NCBI GenBank assembly: GCA_030271625.1
Contig: JARXKN010000001.1
Span: 496,001 to 560,000 of the forward strand
Direction of reading: 5' to 3'
DNA from: Patescibacteria group bacterium
Lineage (GTDB): Bacteria > Patescibacteriota > Saccharimonadia > Saccharimonadales > UBA4665
DNA: 64,000 nucleotides
Shown here: positions 1 through 7,707 of the stretch, piece after piece
How the letters are laid out: each line of letters starts with the position of its first letter
How positions within the stretch are numbered: position 1 is the stretch's first letter
The notes under the pieces: model-generated
What the model was told of the DNA's origin: nothing
Database searches by the model: none
Seen by the model: the letters and a program-made list of their open reading frames with translations, nothing else
Program-made: the position numbers and the translations under genes

Positions 1-2
1 AT

Positions 3-626
3 GAGGAAGCATATCTGACGTACGGAGCTGACAGCGAGATAATAGGAGAGCTAACACTTTCGCCTTACGCAGCCGCGCAGACTTCTTATTTTGCACACGT
101 ACAAAGTGGACGCGATCAGTTGGCAAGCCAGTTCGTTAAAGCACCATCAAAGGGCCTTATTGTTAGCAAAAGCCGGCCGCAAGTGCTGTTAAAAGTTGAG
201 CCGGACAAGCAGTTGACGCTTGCCGATGCTGTAGTTCATGAACTGGTACATGTAAAGCAGGGAATCGAACGGCCGGTGGAGCACGTGCGTTCACAAGAAC
301 ATGCCGATAATTTGAGTTTGCGAGTTGAGCTCGAAGCCTATCATCTAGGCGCCGTGGTGACCCTCCATACCGTTGTCATGGAAAGCCAGGCCGAGCCAAT
401 TAATGTTGAAGATCTAGCCAGAACATACCGCGGCATTCAGATTGTGATGCAGTTGCTGCGAGAAGAAGTCGGGTATCATCCCAGTGACCCTTATAACCCG
501 TCGAAGAAAATGATGGCTGCCATTAAGAACAAGCAGCTTGAGTACGCAATTCATGCAGACCTTAATTTTAGTGCTCTGCTTGAGGCCTGTCGACGTTCAA
601 AAGATATAAACTATCAAGATTTATAG
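3..626 (+). CDS. Metallopeptidase-like protein, 5' truncated by window edge
   Basis: The reading frame is open from base 3 with no stop before it, so the gene begins upstream of the window; a TTG at 120 is an internal codon, not a convincing start. The visible part contains a zincin-type HELVH motif (bases about 237-251, HExxH) followed about 30 residues later by an acidic ELEAY stretch that could supply a third zinc ligand. This suggests a zinc-dependent peptidase domain, but the family is not recognised and the N-terminus is missing. The stop (624-626) overlaps the stop region of the convergent small gene that follows. Function is inferred from the HExxH motif only. Confidence 0.6.
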   Translation, partial: EEAYLTYGADSEIIGELTLSPYAAAQTSYFAHVQSGRDQLASQFVKAPSKGLIVSKSRPQVLLKVEPDKQLTLADAVVHELVHVKQGIERPVEHVRSQEHADNLSLRVELEAYHLGAVVTLHTVVMESQAEPINVEDLARTYRGIQIVMQLLREEVGYHPSDPYNPSKKMMAAIKNKQLEYAIHADLNFSALLEACRRSKDINYQDL

Positions 627-818
627 TATAGCTTCATTGTCGGGTGGAGCTACGCGCCTCTGACTCGCGAGTGCCGATAATGCAATGTCTCGGGCTCTGC
701 GCTCATCGAGAGTTAAAACTGCATCCCCCGTTAGCACGACATCGACTTCTTTGTCTGTCGTAGGCGGTACCATTACACGAAGTGGTTTACGGCTAAACTG
801 GTCAGGTATATGTTCCAT
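621..818 (-). CDS. Small hypothetical protein (65 aa)
   Basis: The protein is a soluble-looking, charged 65-residue polypeptide with no recognised family. The ATG at 818 is chosen because a perfect TATAAT (825-830, minus strand) lies exactly six bases before it, the spacing seen before many other genes here. An upstream in-frame extension to 881 has no such support. It is convergent with the preceding metallopeptidase-like gene and the two stop codons abut. The central segment around VMVPPTTDKEVDVV and a basic ERRARD helix suggest a folded domain rather than random sequence. Function unknown. Confidence 0.55.
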   Translation of the reverse strand: MEHIPDQFSRKPLRVMVPPTTDKEVDVVLTGDAVLTLDERRARDIALSALASQRRVAPPDNEAIL

Positions 819-824
819 TGTCTC

Positions 825-830
825 ATTATA
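825..830 (-). promoter_or_regulatory. -10 box TATAAT, leaderless-type promoter
   Basis: A perfect TATAAT on the minus strand ends six bases before the ATG at 818, which places the predicted transcription start on or next to the start codon. No -35 box is obvious. Confidence 0.55.
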
Positions 831-960
831 TCCTCTTATTTGGGGATGCTCGTGAAACGTGCCGTAGGCAGGGAGGCGCACGTTAATCCAGCCGCCTGCT
901 GCGCTGGGGGCTGTGACTAACGACCGAACCGTTCTGTTAATTCGCTCTTCCCAAACAAAT

Positions 961-991
961 AAAAAGTACCTACTTTCGCAGGTACTTTTTA
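961..991. terminator. Intrinsic terminator, bidirectional
   Basis: The stem AAAAAGTACCT / AGGTACTTTTT is perfectly paired around a short loop. An A tract precedes it and a T tract follows, so it can stop transcription in both directions. Confidence 0.8.
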
Positions 992-1120
992 TTTGGCTGG
1001 GCGTGGTTGACGAGGTTAGAACCTTAATGTTGCAAAATCCAGCTAGTTCTATTGCTTAGATACAAACAACGGCGACGCCGTTAAACTGATTAAAACCATC
1101 ACTTACAGCTAATCATCTAG

Positions 1121-1126
1121 TACTAT
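1121..1126 (+). promoter_or_regulatory. -10 box TACTAT before PAP2 gene
   Basis: TACTAT ends exactly six bases before the ATG at 1133, and there is no Shine-Dalgarno sequence in the gap. This predicts a leaderless mRNA. Confidence 0.55.
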
Positions 1127-1132
1127 TAGTGC

Positions 1133-1804
1133 ATGAGCAATAAAAAAATACATCCCTTGGCTATATTACTATTTCTTACCTGTCTCGTTGGCTTTGCGCT
1201 TTTAACGAGAATGGCGTATCTACAACACTTATCAGGCTTTGATACAACCATAGCTCGAGATGTCCAACGGTACAACTTTGGTGTACTAAAACCAATCATG
1301 AAGGTCATCAGCCTGCCAGGGAAGACGGTTTTTGCTGCAGTAAGTATCTTGGCAGTTGCCGCTTTATTTTGGTGGAAGAAGTACCCTCGTGAAGCATTAT
1401 TCATTCTAGCAATTGGGGCTGTAGACGCTCTGAGCCTCATTATTAAACATGTCGTTAATCGTTCTGGCCCACAACACGTGGGTCTTGCCTTTACGAGTAC
1501 TCCAGAAGCTACCTTCCCAAGTAGCCATGTTGTGCATTATGTTGTTTTCTTTGGTTTACTAGCCTACTTTATGTTGGTACTGCATAAAGTACCTGGGAAA
1601 CTGCGTAGTGCTGTTTCCTTGATTAGTATTATGTTAATCATAGCCATACCATTTTCGAGAGTATTTTTAGGCGAACATTGGTTGAGTGACGTAGTAGGTG
1701 GATTGCTGCTAGGAATGATGGCTCTGATAGTTGTTATTTGGCTGTATTCTGCCCCATGGTTCTTGCCGCAAATAAAAAGTCAATCAATTACAGCCGATGG
1801 TTAA
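1133..1804 (+). CDS. PAP2-family membrane phosphatase
   Basis: A 223-residue integral membrane protein of the type 2 phosphatidic acid phosphatase family, which hydrolyses lipid phosphates such as phosphatidate or undecaprenyl pyrophosphate at the membrane. The three family motifs are visible: K105 to R110-S-G-P (a slight departure from KX6RP), P129-S-S-H132, and S175-R with H182 and D186 (SRX5HX3D). Five or six hydrophobic segments surround them. The start is set by TACTAT six bases upstream. The last eight bases overlap the next gene, an MFS transporter, so the two are probably one operon. The exact lipid substrate cannot be read from sequence. Confidence 0.88.
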   Translation: MSNKKIHPLAILLFLTCLVGFALLTRMAYLQHLSGFDTTIARDVQRYNFGVLKPIMKVISLPGKTVFAAVSILAVAALFWWKKYPREALFILAIGAVDALSLIIKHVVNRSGPQHVGLAFTSTPEATFPSSHVVHYVVFFGLLAYFMLVLHKVPGKLRSAVSLISIMLIIAIPFSRVFLGEHWLSDVVGGLLLGMMALIVVIWLYSAPWFLPQIKSQSITADG

Positions 1805-2984
1805 GCGCGTACCTGGCTCGGTATATATCTTAGGCGCCGTTAGCTTCTTCAATGATGTTGCTAGTGAAATGCTATACCCCGTGATGCCGATATTCCTAAC
1901 CCAGGTACTGGGTGCGCCTGTTGCCGTTGTCGGACTTATTGAAGGTGTCGCTGAAGGCAGCGCCGCAATATTTAAAACCATCTTTGGTCGGTGGTCTGAC
2001 CGGCTAGATAGACGTCGACCGTTTGTATTCAGTGGTTATCTAGCTTCGGCCGTTTCTAAAGTAGTCATTGCGCTATCAAATGTGTGGGGTGTGGTTTTTG
2101 TTGGACGTGTCATTGATAAGTTTGGTAAAGGCTTACGAACTGGCGCTCGTGATGCCTTGCTACTCGATGCGGCTAATGATAAGAACCGAGGTTTAATTTT
2201 TGGTGTACATCGTACTATGGACAGTGCCGGTGCGGTTGTTGGCCCATTGATTGCCCTTATTTTGCTCCAACTATTTAATAACAATATTCGAACCATCCTA
2301 TATATTGCGGTTATACCGTCTCTAATTGGGGTAATGCTCATTTCCTTTGTACGGGAAACCAAAAAACCGACCGAGAAGGCTCATCATACTACGGCGTTGC
2401 CTAAACTAAGCTTTAAGACATTGCCAAGAGAGTTAAAGATTTTTTTGGTAGCCAGCGGTCTGTTTGCACTAGGTAATAGTTCGGATAGTTTTTTGATACT
2501 ACGTTCTAAAAATCTCGGCCTGAGTCTTTCGTTAGTAGTGCTCGCTTATGTGGTATACAACGTTGTTTACACATTAGCCTCTACTCCTGCAGGTAGTATA
2601 GCTGACAAGATTGGACCAAAGCGGGTTTTTATCGCTGGAGTTATAGTTTACATTTTGGTTTATACAGGGTTCGCGCTGAATCAGACTACTACTGGAATAT
2701 GGGGCCTATTCGCTGTTTATGGTCTGTATATCGCCCTAACTGATGGGGTGTCTAAAGCACTGGTGGGACAGTACGTTACGAACAAAGAGGCTGCCGGCAT
2801 ATATGGATTACTGCAAACTATTACCAGTATTGGCGTTTTACTAGCCTCAATAATTGGTGGTCTACTATGGACTACCGTTGGGCCGTGGGCTACGTTTGCG
2901 TTCGGTGCTATTTTTGCGTCACTATCTTTGCTTGTATTCTTATTCGCCAAACCCACCAGTACAGATCTGGCTAATCTTAGATAA
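1797..2984 (+). CDS. MFS transporter
   Basis: A 395-residue polytopic membrane protein with about twelve hydrophobic segments. The cytoplasmic loop after the second segment carries the MFS signature (GRWSDRLDRRRP), and a GxxxGARDALL-type helix follows, as in MFS permeases of the drug/sugar-efflux type. The ATG at 1797 lies inside the 3' end of the PAP2 gene (8-base overlap), pointing to translational coupling. Substrate unknown; the pairing with a PAP2 phosphatase might mean lipid or cell-envelope work, but that is only inference. Confidence 0.88.
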   Translation: MVKRVPGSVYILGAVSFFNDVASEMLYPVMPIFLTQVLGAPVAVVGLIEGVAEGSAAIFKTIFGRWSDRLDRRRPFVFSGYLASAVSKVVIALSNVWGVVFVGRVIDKFGKGLRTGARDALLLDAANDKNRGLIFGVHRTMDSAGAVVGPLIALILLQLFNNNIRTILYIAVIPSLIGVMLISFVRETKKPTEKAHHTTALPKLSFKTLPRELKIFLVASGLFALGNSSDSFLILRSKNLGLSLSLVVLAYVVYNVVYTLASTPAGSIADKIGPKRVFIAGVIVYILVYTGFALNQTTTGIWGLFAVYGLYIALTDGVSKALVGQYVTNKEAAGIYGLLQTITSIGVLLASIIGGLLWTTVGPWATFAFGAIFASLSLLVFLFAKPTSTDLANLR

Positions 2985-3019
2985 GGTACTCTAGCGAACC
3001 CTCTTAAATACACTCGATG

Positions 3020-3025
3020 TATACT
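3020..3025 (+). promoter_or_regulatory. -10 box TATACT before CDF gene
   Basis: TATACT ends eight bases before the ATG at 3034, and no Shine-Dalgarno sequence is present. Confidence 0.45.
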
Positions 3026-3033
3026 AGTAAAAT

Positions 3034-3648
3034 ATGAGCCAACAAAGACGATTAACATACCTTCTACTCATCAATACAGTCATGATTATCGGATTACTGT
3101 TAGTGGGAGTGACCTCACATTCATTAAGTGTGCTGGCAGCCGGAGGAGACTTCGTGGCGGATTCTTTGGCAATCGCACTTGGCATTTTTGCCGTCCATAG
3201 ACGCGATAAACACGGCAACCAACAGGCCACTACGTACGTAGCGCTAGTAAATGGACTCATCCTGGTTGGAATTACAGCATTCGTAGGCTTTGAAGCCGTA
3301 CGTCGTTTAATCAACGGCACTCCTGAAATCCAGGGCTTACCCGTTCTTATAGTCGCTGCAATATCAGCTGGTGCCATGATGGCGGGAGTTTTTATCATTG
3401 GGCGTGGTGCTGGTAAAGAAGATTTACATATGCGGTCTGTGCTGCTTGATACGCTTTCCGACGGGTTATCAGCAGCGGCAGTTGCCGTGGTCGGGGGAAT
3501 AATCTTTCTTACCCATGGCTTATACTGGCTTGATGCTGTCGCTGCTCTTCTGATAAGTGCTGCTATCGCGTACGGTGCAGTTCGTCTTTTAATAGATGTG
3601 TCACACGCTCTCGTTCACGGTACTGTTCTAGATTTTAAAAACGATTGA
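3034..3648 (+). CDS. Cation diffusion facilitator, short form
   Basis: A 204-residue membrane protein with six hydrophobic segments, matching the transmembrane part of CDF metal/proton antiporters. The usual metal-site motifs are recognisable in TM2 (D39-F-V-A-D43) and TM5 (D139-T-L-S-D143). Both are DxxxD, where zinc CDFs usually carry at least one His; all-Asp sites are associated with Mn/Fe-type members, so manganese or iron export is a reasonable guess. Family members are usually near 300 residues; this one lacks the C-terminal cytoplasmic metallochaperone-like domain. It follows the MFS gene after a 49-bp gap with its own -10 box. Confidence 0.82.
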   Translation: MSQQRRLTYLLLINTVMIIGLLLVGVTSHSLSVLAAGGDFVADSLAIALGIFAVHRRDKHGNQQATTYVALVNGLILVGITAFVGFEAVRRLINGTPEIQGLPVLIVAAISAGAMMAGVFIIGRGAGKEDLHMRSVLLDTLSDGLSAAAVAVVGGIIFLTHGLYWLDAVAALLISAAIAYGAVRLLIDVSHALVHGTVLDFKND

Positions 3649-3791
3649 GTATTGTAAGAAGTTCTACCGTCTCACGTGGCTGAACTTTAATTATCAGTAT
3701 GGAGAAAATAAAATTAGCTGAGCATCCCGATCTACAAATATTTCGTTTTGTGTTCACTAATGTTAAATGAGACAAATGCTACACTTTTTCA

Positions 3792-4991
3792 CTAATATAC
3801 GATTCTTCCACCTTTACCGTCACCCATTCTAGTTTCATTCAGAGTATTGTCAACCTTATTACTTTTTTGCTTGTCCTTCAAATTTTTAGTTTTCATAACT
3901 AGCTCTTTCAACGCTTCTTCACCTTCATAGGCTTTTACACGCCCATTCAAGTACCCAAGCCTATATGAAATGCCGTCGCTCATCAGTCGCCAGTTGGTAT
4001 CGAGGAGGGCCTTATCGACTAGCTTCTTCAGCGTTTTTCTGCTGTCGTAATCTTCGCGCTCGGATTTATTATCCAAACAGCTGAAACCAACGTATACGTC
4101 ACGACCCATTTCCGGTTTATCAAGGTGGAACTCAATATAGCCAGCCTTTTCGAGTACCGGGGCGAGAATCGGCACCAGTTCGGCTATTTTTGGCTTCTTC
4201 ACTTCTTTCATGGCATCGTAGACGTGTTTATTATCTTCCTTCTCCTTCATCTCTTTGCCGAACCGCGCCATGTCTTCGAACCCGCGTCGAATTTCAAAAA
4301 GCCTGTCTCGAAATTCCTTATCGTCTAGGCAAAAATGAGCGCGGTCTTTATCGAAATCAGGATCTGGTTGTTTCTTTTTCTTTTCGGCGAGATCCATTCG
4401 GTCTTTGTAGCTGTGTTTGCATGATGGGCAGGTGTAAGTGAATAATAGGGCTTTTGGGGTCTTGGATGTCTTGTGACGCATTTCAGTCCGGCACTTAGGA
4501 CACAAGGTTGGTTTCGCTTTCCAAGCAGTGCCGTCTTCCCAAAAAGCGCTGTTCTTATCGCAGTGCGGGCATTTCAGCATAAATAGTACCTCTTCTGGCT
4601 CGTCTGGATCATTATGCTCCCCTCGGCACATAAGGTCTTTCGATGTAATGCGTAGTCCTGTCTTGCCGCAGTGTTGGCAGTAAGGCTCCTCAGTTAGCCG
4701 GGCATCGGCAATTTGCTCATCTTTTGCTTCGTCTTTGGCTATCCAATCTGTTATGTATTGTTCGCGGGTTTCGTACCGATGAAGTAATTCATTGCCAACA
4801 GTCTGCATATAGAACACATTGAGCAAGAGCGCGTTACCTGGCCGATCGATTTTATCGTCTTTGGGAAGCTTCTTTTCGAATTCGGCGTGGAATTTATCGT
4901 AGTGAACCATTCCTCGCCGGCCGTCTTCTATTGTGTGGCGATCGTAGATGTCTTCGTAGAATTTGCGCTCCTTGAGGTGGGTGTAGGTCAT
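3792..4991 (-). CDS. Zinc-ribbon-containing hypothetical protein (399 aa)
   Basis: A soluble, highly charged protein of unrecognised family. The middle third has a run of zinc-ribbon-like knuckles (CQHC, CPHC, CPKC, CPSC plus a single Cys near CRGE), enough for at least two metal sites. A lysine/glutamate-rich helical stretch (LAEKKKKQPD) and an alpha/beta C-terminal part follow. Such multi-ribbon proteins often bind nucleic acid, but nothing here proves that. A TATAAT lies seven bases before the ATG. It is the first gene of the A+T-rich accessory island and is divergent from the small gene at 5218. Confidence 0.6.
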   Translation of the reverse strand: MTYTHLKERKFYEDIYDRHTIEDGRRGMVHYDKFHAEFEKKLPKDDKIDRPGNALLLNVFYMQTVGNELLHRYETREQYITDWIAKDEAKDEQIADARLTEEPYCQHCGKTGLRITSKDLMCRGEHNDPDEPEEVLFMLKCPHCDKNSAFWEDGTAWKAKPTLCPKCRTEMRHKTSKTPKALLFTYTCPSCKHSYKDRMDLAEKKKKQPDPDFDKDRAHFCLDDKEFRDRLFEIRRGFEDMARFGKEMKEKEDNKHVYDAMKEVKKPKIAELVPILAPVLEKAGYIEFHLDKPEMGRDVYVGFSCLDNKSEREDYDSRKTLKKLVDKALLDTNWRLMSDGISYRLGYLNGRVKAYEGEEALKELVMKTKNLKDKQKSNKVDNTLNETRMGDGKGGRIVY

Positions 4992-4998
4992 GACTCCT

Positions 4999-5004
4999 AT
5001 TATA
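4999..5004 (-). promoter_or_regulatory. -10 box TATAAT before zinc-ribbon gene
   Basis: The TATAAT ends seven bases before the ATG at 4991. The AGGAG in the gap sits only two bases from the ATG, too close to act as a normal Shine-Dalgarno. Confidence 0.5.
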
Positions 5005-5217
5005 AGAGTGTTGTAACATTATTAACACGTGGAGCTATTGCAGAACGATTGCAAACGGTTCATAATACTAGTTACACAAACTATAAGGAATGTCGGTAAG
5101 ACTTCGGTCTCCAGGCATCCACTCTTACAAAAAGACAAATCATCGGGACTGAGACAATCGGAGTACGTTTCGGACCAACCCTCTTACAAGCAGATATATA
5201 AATTCGAGAGGACAAAC

Positions 5218-5634
5218 ATGTCCAAATCTTCAGCAGCTCCAGACTATGGGGCAAAAACTATCCTTAAAAACTATAAAAAAGATGATTTCAACGAGAAATT
5301 ACGTCAACATTTCGTAGACGTAAGCAAGAAAACCTGGGACGCAATAGGCGACTGGGAACAAGAACCAGAGCAAACCATGCTTCACAAGTGGTCGCTATCA
5401 TACCTATGTGTTGATCCAGAATTTGTAAAAAACATTCATTCGTTTAACTTGGCTCATCCATGGAAGGGATTCAGTGCAGTGCCTGGCATGAAAACAATTT
5501 TGGAAAATGCACCGCCAAAATTGATAAAAGATGGTTTAGAGATGCGTCTCATTGAGATTAAACACGTCGCGCATTTATATGACGAAGAAGGCAAAAAGCA
5601 CTCATCCGTCGACAAGCTAGTACTTACGTTCTAA
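5218..5634 (+). CDS. Hypothetical protein (138 aa)
   Basis: A soluble 138-residue protein of no family I recognise, mixed alpha/beta with several Trp and His residues (KTWDAIGDWEQEPEQ, HPWKGFSAV). The start is set at 5218, where AGAGGA stands seven bases before the ATG; an in-frame extension back to 5029 reads through low-complexity intergenic sequence and is not supported. It is followed by a strong inverted repeat. It lies between the zinc-ribbon gene and the ParB-methyltransferase gene in the island. Confidence 0.55.
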   Translation: MSKSSAAPDYGAKTILKNYKKDDFNEKLRQHFVDVSKKTWDAIGDWEQEPEQTMLHKWSLSYLCVDPEFVKNIHSFNLAHPWKGFSAVPGMKTILENAPPKLIKDGLEMRLIEIKHVAHLYDEEGKKHSSVDKLVLTF

Positions 5635-5653
5635 TACTACAAACCAAATAATC

Positions 5654-5715
5654 AAAATCCACGCGAAAGGATTAATCAGCTCATTGATAATGGGTAGACC
5701 TGACGCGTGGATTTT
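5654..5715 (+). terminator. Long-loop inverted repeat, probable terminator
   Basis: AAAATCCACGCG (5654-5665) pairs perfectly with CGCGTGGATTTT (5703-5714), and a T tract follows. The 37-base loop is longer than usual for an intrinsic terminator, so a small structured RNA is an alternative. Confidence 0.5.
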
Positions 5716-5736
5716 TAATTAAGTTAGGATTCCGCA

Positions 5737-7083
5737 ATGGATACAAACAAACTACAAGTACAGTACATAAATATAAAAAAGCTGAAGCCGACCGAGCATA
5801 ACCCACGGGTCTGGAGCGAGCAAGCGACAGCCGATTTACGGGATAGTATCACCCGATTCGGGCTAGTGGACCCAATTTTGGCCAATAACGCCGCAGGGCG
5901 CGAGAATATCGTGATAGGTGGTCATTTTCGACTAAAGATCGCCCAGGAACTAGGCATGACTGAAGTCCCAGTGGTTTATTTGTCCATAACAGATGCTGAC
6001 CGCGAGAAAGAGCTAGTTATCCGGCTCAATAAGAACACTGGTGAATGGGACTGGGATCTGCTAAAAGAATTTGATGAAAACCTGCTAACAGATATTGGCT
6101 TCAGCAGTGAAGAGCTCGACAATATTTTTGATATCGACGAGCTGATACCAGAACAGTTTGATCTTGAGAAGGAGCTCAAGAAGCTGGATATCGACAAAAT
6201 CAGTGTTAAAAAGGGTGACATCTATCAACTTGGCGATAGCCGTCTAATGTGCGGCGACTCAACAGTTCCTGAAGATTTTGGCCAACTGATGAACGGCGAA
6301 CAAGCTAATATGTGCATGACCGACCCTCCGTATATCCTTGATTACCTGCATGGCCAGCGTCATGGCAAACCAACCGAGGGCTTCGGCTCTAAGCGTAATC
6401 GTCGTTACCTTGAGACTGACGAGCTACCTGAAAACTTTACTGAGTTGTGGATGGAGAACGTTGCAAACCATGCCAAACCAGACTTCAGCATCATTTGTTA
6501 CGAAAACTGGAAGAATATACGAACAATCTGGGGAGATATGGAAAAGCACTGGAAAATAAAGAATATGATCGTCTGGCATTTGCCCAACCGTCACCAGGGG
6601 TTCGCGGCGAAGTATAAGTTCTTCAGTAAGCATGACATAGCACTTGTAGGAGCAAGTGGCACTGTTGAATATAACCACCAGGAAGAACCAGACGGCCTAC
6701 AGGAGGAATACGAGACGGCACTTTACGCAATAGCCGGTAAGCCTCAGTGGGAAGGCTATGAAGGTGGCAAGAAATATCAGCCTACAGACTTCATAGACTT
6801 TAACGCCAGTGACGAGAAGCATTCGGGCCAAGGTGTTATCTTTGGTACGAAACCGATTGAAATACTGATTCCATATATAAAGGTGCTAACTAAACGTGGT
6901 GATCTTGTCGTTGAACCGTTTTGTGGGAGCGGCAGCACGCTTATTGCTTCTACAAAGTTGAAGCGACGATGTAACATAATGGAAAAATCTCCTGTTTACG
7001 CCGAAGTTGCTTTAAAACGCTGGGAAAATCTAACTGGACTCAAGCGGGTCAAGCTAAATGGCCAAGGCAAAGGAACGAACTAA
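5737..7083 (+). CDS. ParB-domain DNA methyltransferase
   Basis: A 448-residue two-domain protein. Residues about 5-130 form a ParB-like nuclease domain with the GGHFR motif (61-65). The C-terminal part is an N4-cytosine/N6-adenine DNA methyltransferase with catalytic DPPY (196-199) placed before the AdoMet-binding FCGSG (about 395-399), the beta-class order. This architecture is common in prophages and mobile elements, where it modifies element or host DNA as an orphan enzyme. Its end overlaps the next gene by 26 bases, and that gene is terminase-small-subunit-like, which supports a phage-derived cassette. Target sequence unknown; no cognate restriction gene is adjacent. Confidence 0.85.
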   Translation: MDTNKLQVQYINIKKLKPTEHNPRVWSEQATADLRDSITRFGLVDPILANNAAGRENIVIGGHFRLKIAQELGMTEVPVVYLSITDADREKELVIRLNKNTGEWDWDLLKEFDENLLTDIGFSSEELDNIFDIDELIPEQFDLEKELKKLDIDKISVKKGDIYQLGDSRLMCGDSTVPEDFGQLMNGEQANMCMTDPPYILDYLHGQRHGKPTEGFGSKRNRRYLETDELPENFTELWMENVANHAKPDFSIICYENWKNIRTIWGDMEKHWKIKNMIVWHLPNRHQGFAAKYKFFSKHDIALVGASGTVEYNHQEEPDGLQEEYETALYAIAGKPQWEGYEGGKKYQPTDFIDFNASDEKHSGQGVIFGTKPIEILIPYIKVLTKRGDLVVEPFCGSGSTLIASTKLKRRCNIMEKSPVYAEVALKRWENLTGLKRVKLNGQGKGTN

Positions 7084-7462
7084 AGCTGCAATCGTCAAGC
7101 GGCTATCTGAAGTTCGTATAGTCGAGATTGCTTGTAAGTCGGTCGGGATTTCCCGATCGACTTATTACCGATGGCTACAGGAAGATAAAACCTTCTCTAT
7201 TTACTGTGAGGATGCCATTCGACTTGGCACTGACACTATCAGTGACCTTGCCGAGTCTCAGATAGTGTCCAAAATAAAGGCTGGAGACTTTCGTGCAGCA
7301 GTTTATTGGCTCGAGCATCACAGCCGGGACTACAAGCCTCGATCCAAATATCCTGCCGAAGAAGTCGATCACTTTAAAGAAATGTCGGACGAAGAATTTG
7401 AGCTAATAAGTCGCTCAGTCGAGGCATTACGAAAGGCGCGTGATGATACTAAAAAAGTTTAA
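7058..7462 (+). CDS. HTH protein resembling phage terminase small subunit
   Basis: A 134-residue soluble protein whose first half is a helix-turn-helix (VEIACKSVGISRSTYYRWLQ), followed by a helical segment and an AAVYWLEHHSRDYKPR stretch. This layout is typical of the phBC6A51-type HTH proteins annotated as terminase small subunits or transposase-like regulators. It starts inside the 3' end of the methyltransferase gene (26-base overlap). No large terminase subunit or portal gene is present nearby, so if phage-derived it is a remnant or a domesticated DNA-binding protein. Confidence 0.6.
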   Translation: MAKAKERTKAAIVKRLSEVRIVEIACKSVGISRSTYYRWLQEDKTFSIYCEDAIRLGTDTISDLAESQIVSKIKAGDFRAAVYWLEHHSRDYKPRSKYPAEEVDHFKEMSDEEFELISRSVEALRKARDDTKKV

Positions 7463-7466
7463 GGAC

Positions 7467-7706
7467 TTAAGATGTGGTCTTAATAGATCTCGGATTTGCG
7501 CCATCAGCGGGGCCGATTAGACCATCGGCTTCTAATTTATCAAGTATTTCTGCAGATTTTGCATAGCTTATTTTCAGATCTCTTTGTAATAAGGCGGCAG
7601 ATGCTTGACCCTTAAAACCAATTAACTCCTTAGCTCGACGATAGGTCTCTTCAGGGGAACATTTTGATTCGTCATGCCCACAATTGCTACATATGGATTT
7701 ATGCAT
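7467..7706 (-). CDS. Stand-alone FtsK-gamma-like winged-helix protein
   Basis: A 79-residue protein. Residues about 20-75 strongly resemble the C-terminal gamma domain of the FtsK/SpoIIIE DNA translocase, the winged helix that reads oriented KOPS/SRS sequences: ASAALLQRDLKISYAKSAE, then LEADGLIGPADGANPR. No ATPase motor is attached. The first 16 residues carry CSNC and a third Cys, a possible half zinc site. It lies directly downstream of hsdS on the same strand, separated by one base, so it is probably the last gene of the restriction-modification operon. A DNA-binding or regulatory role in that operon is inference. Confidence 0.7.
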   Translation of the reverse strand: MHKSICSNCGHDESKCSPEETYRRAKELIGFKGQASAALLQRDLKISYAKSAEILDKLEADGLIGPADGANPRSIKTTS

Positions 7707-7707
7707 A

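Larger units (their letters stand above)
819..1132. other. Intergenic region, 314 bp
   Basis: This gap holds the promoter of the leftward small gene, a bidirectional hairpin terminator (961-991) and the -10 box of the rightward PAP2 gene (1121-1126). I see no further gene, tRNA or repeat in it. Confidence 0.5.
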
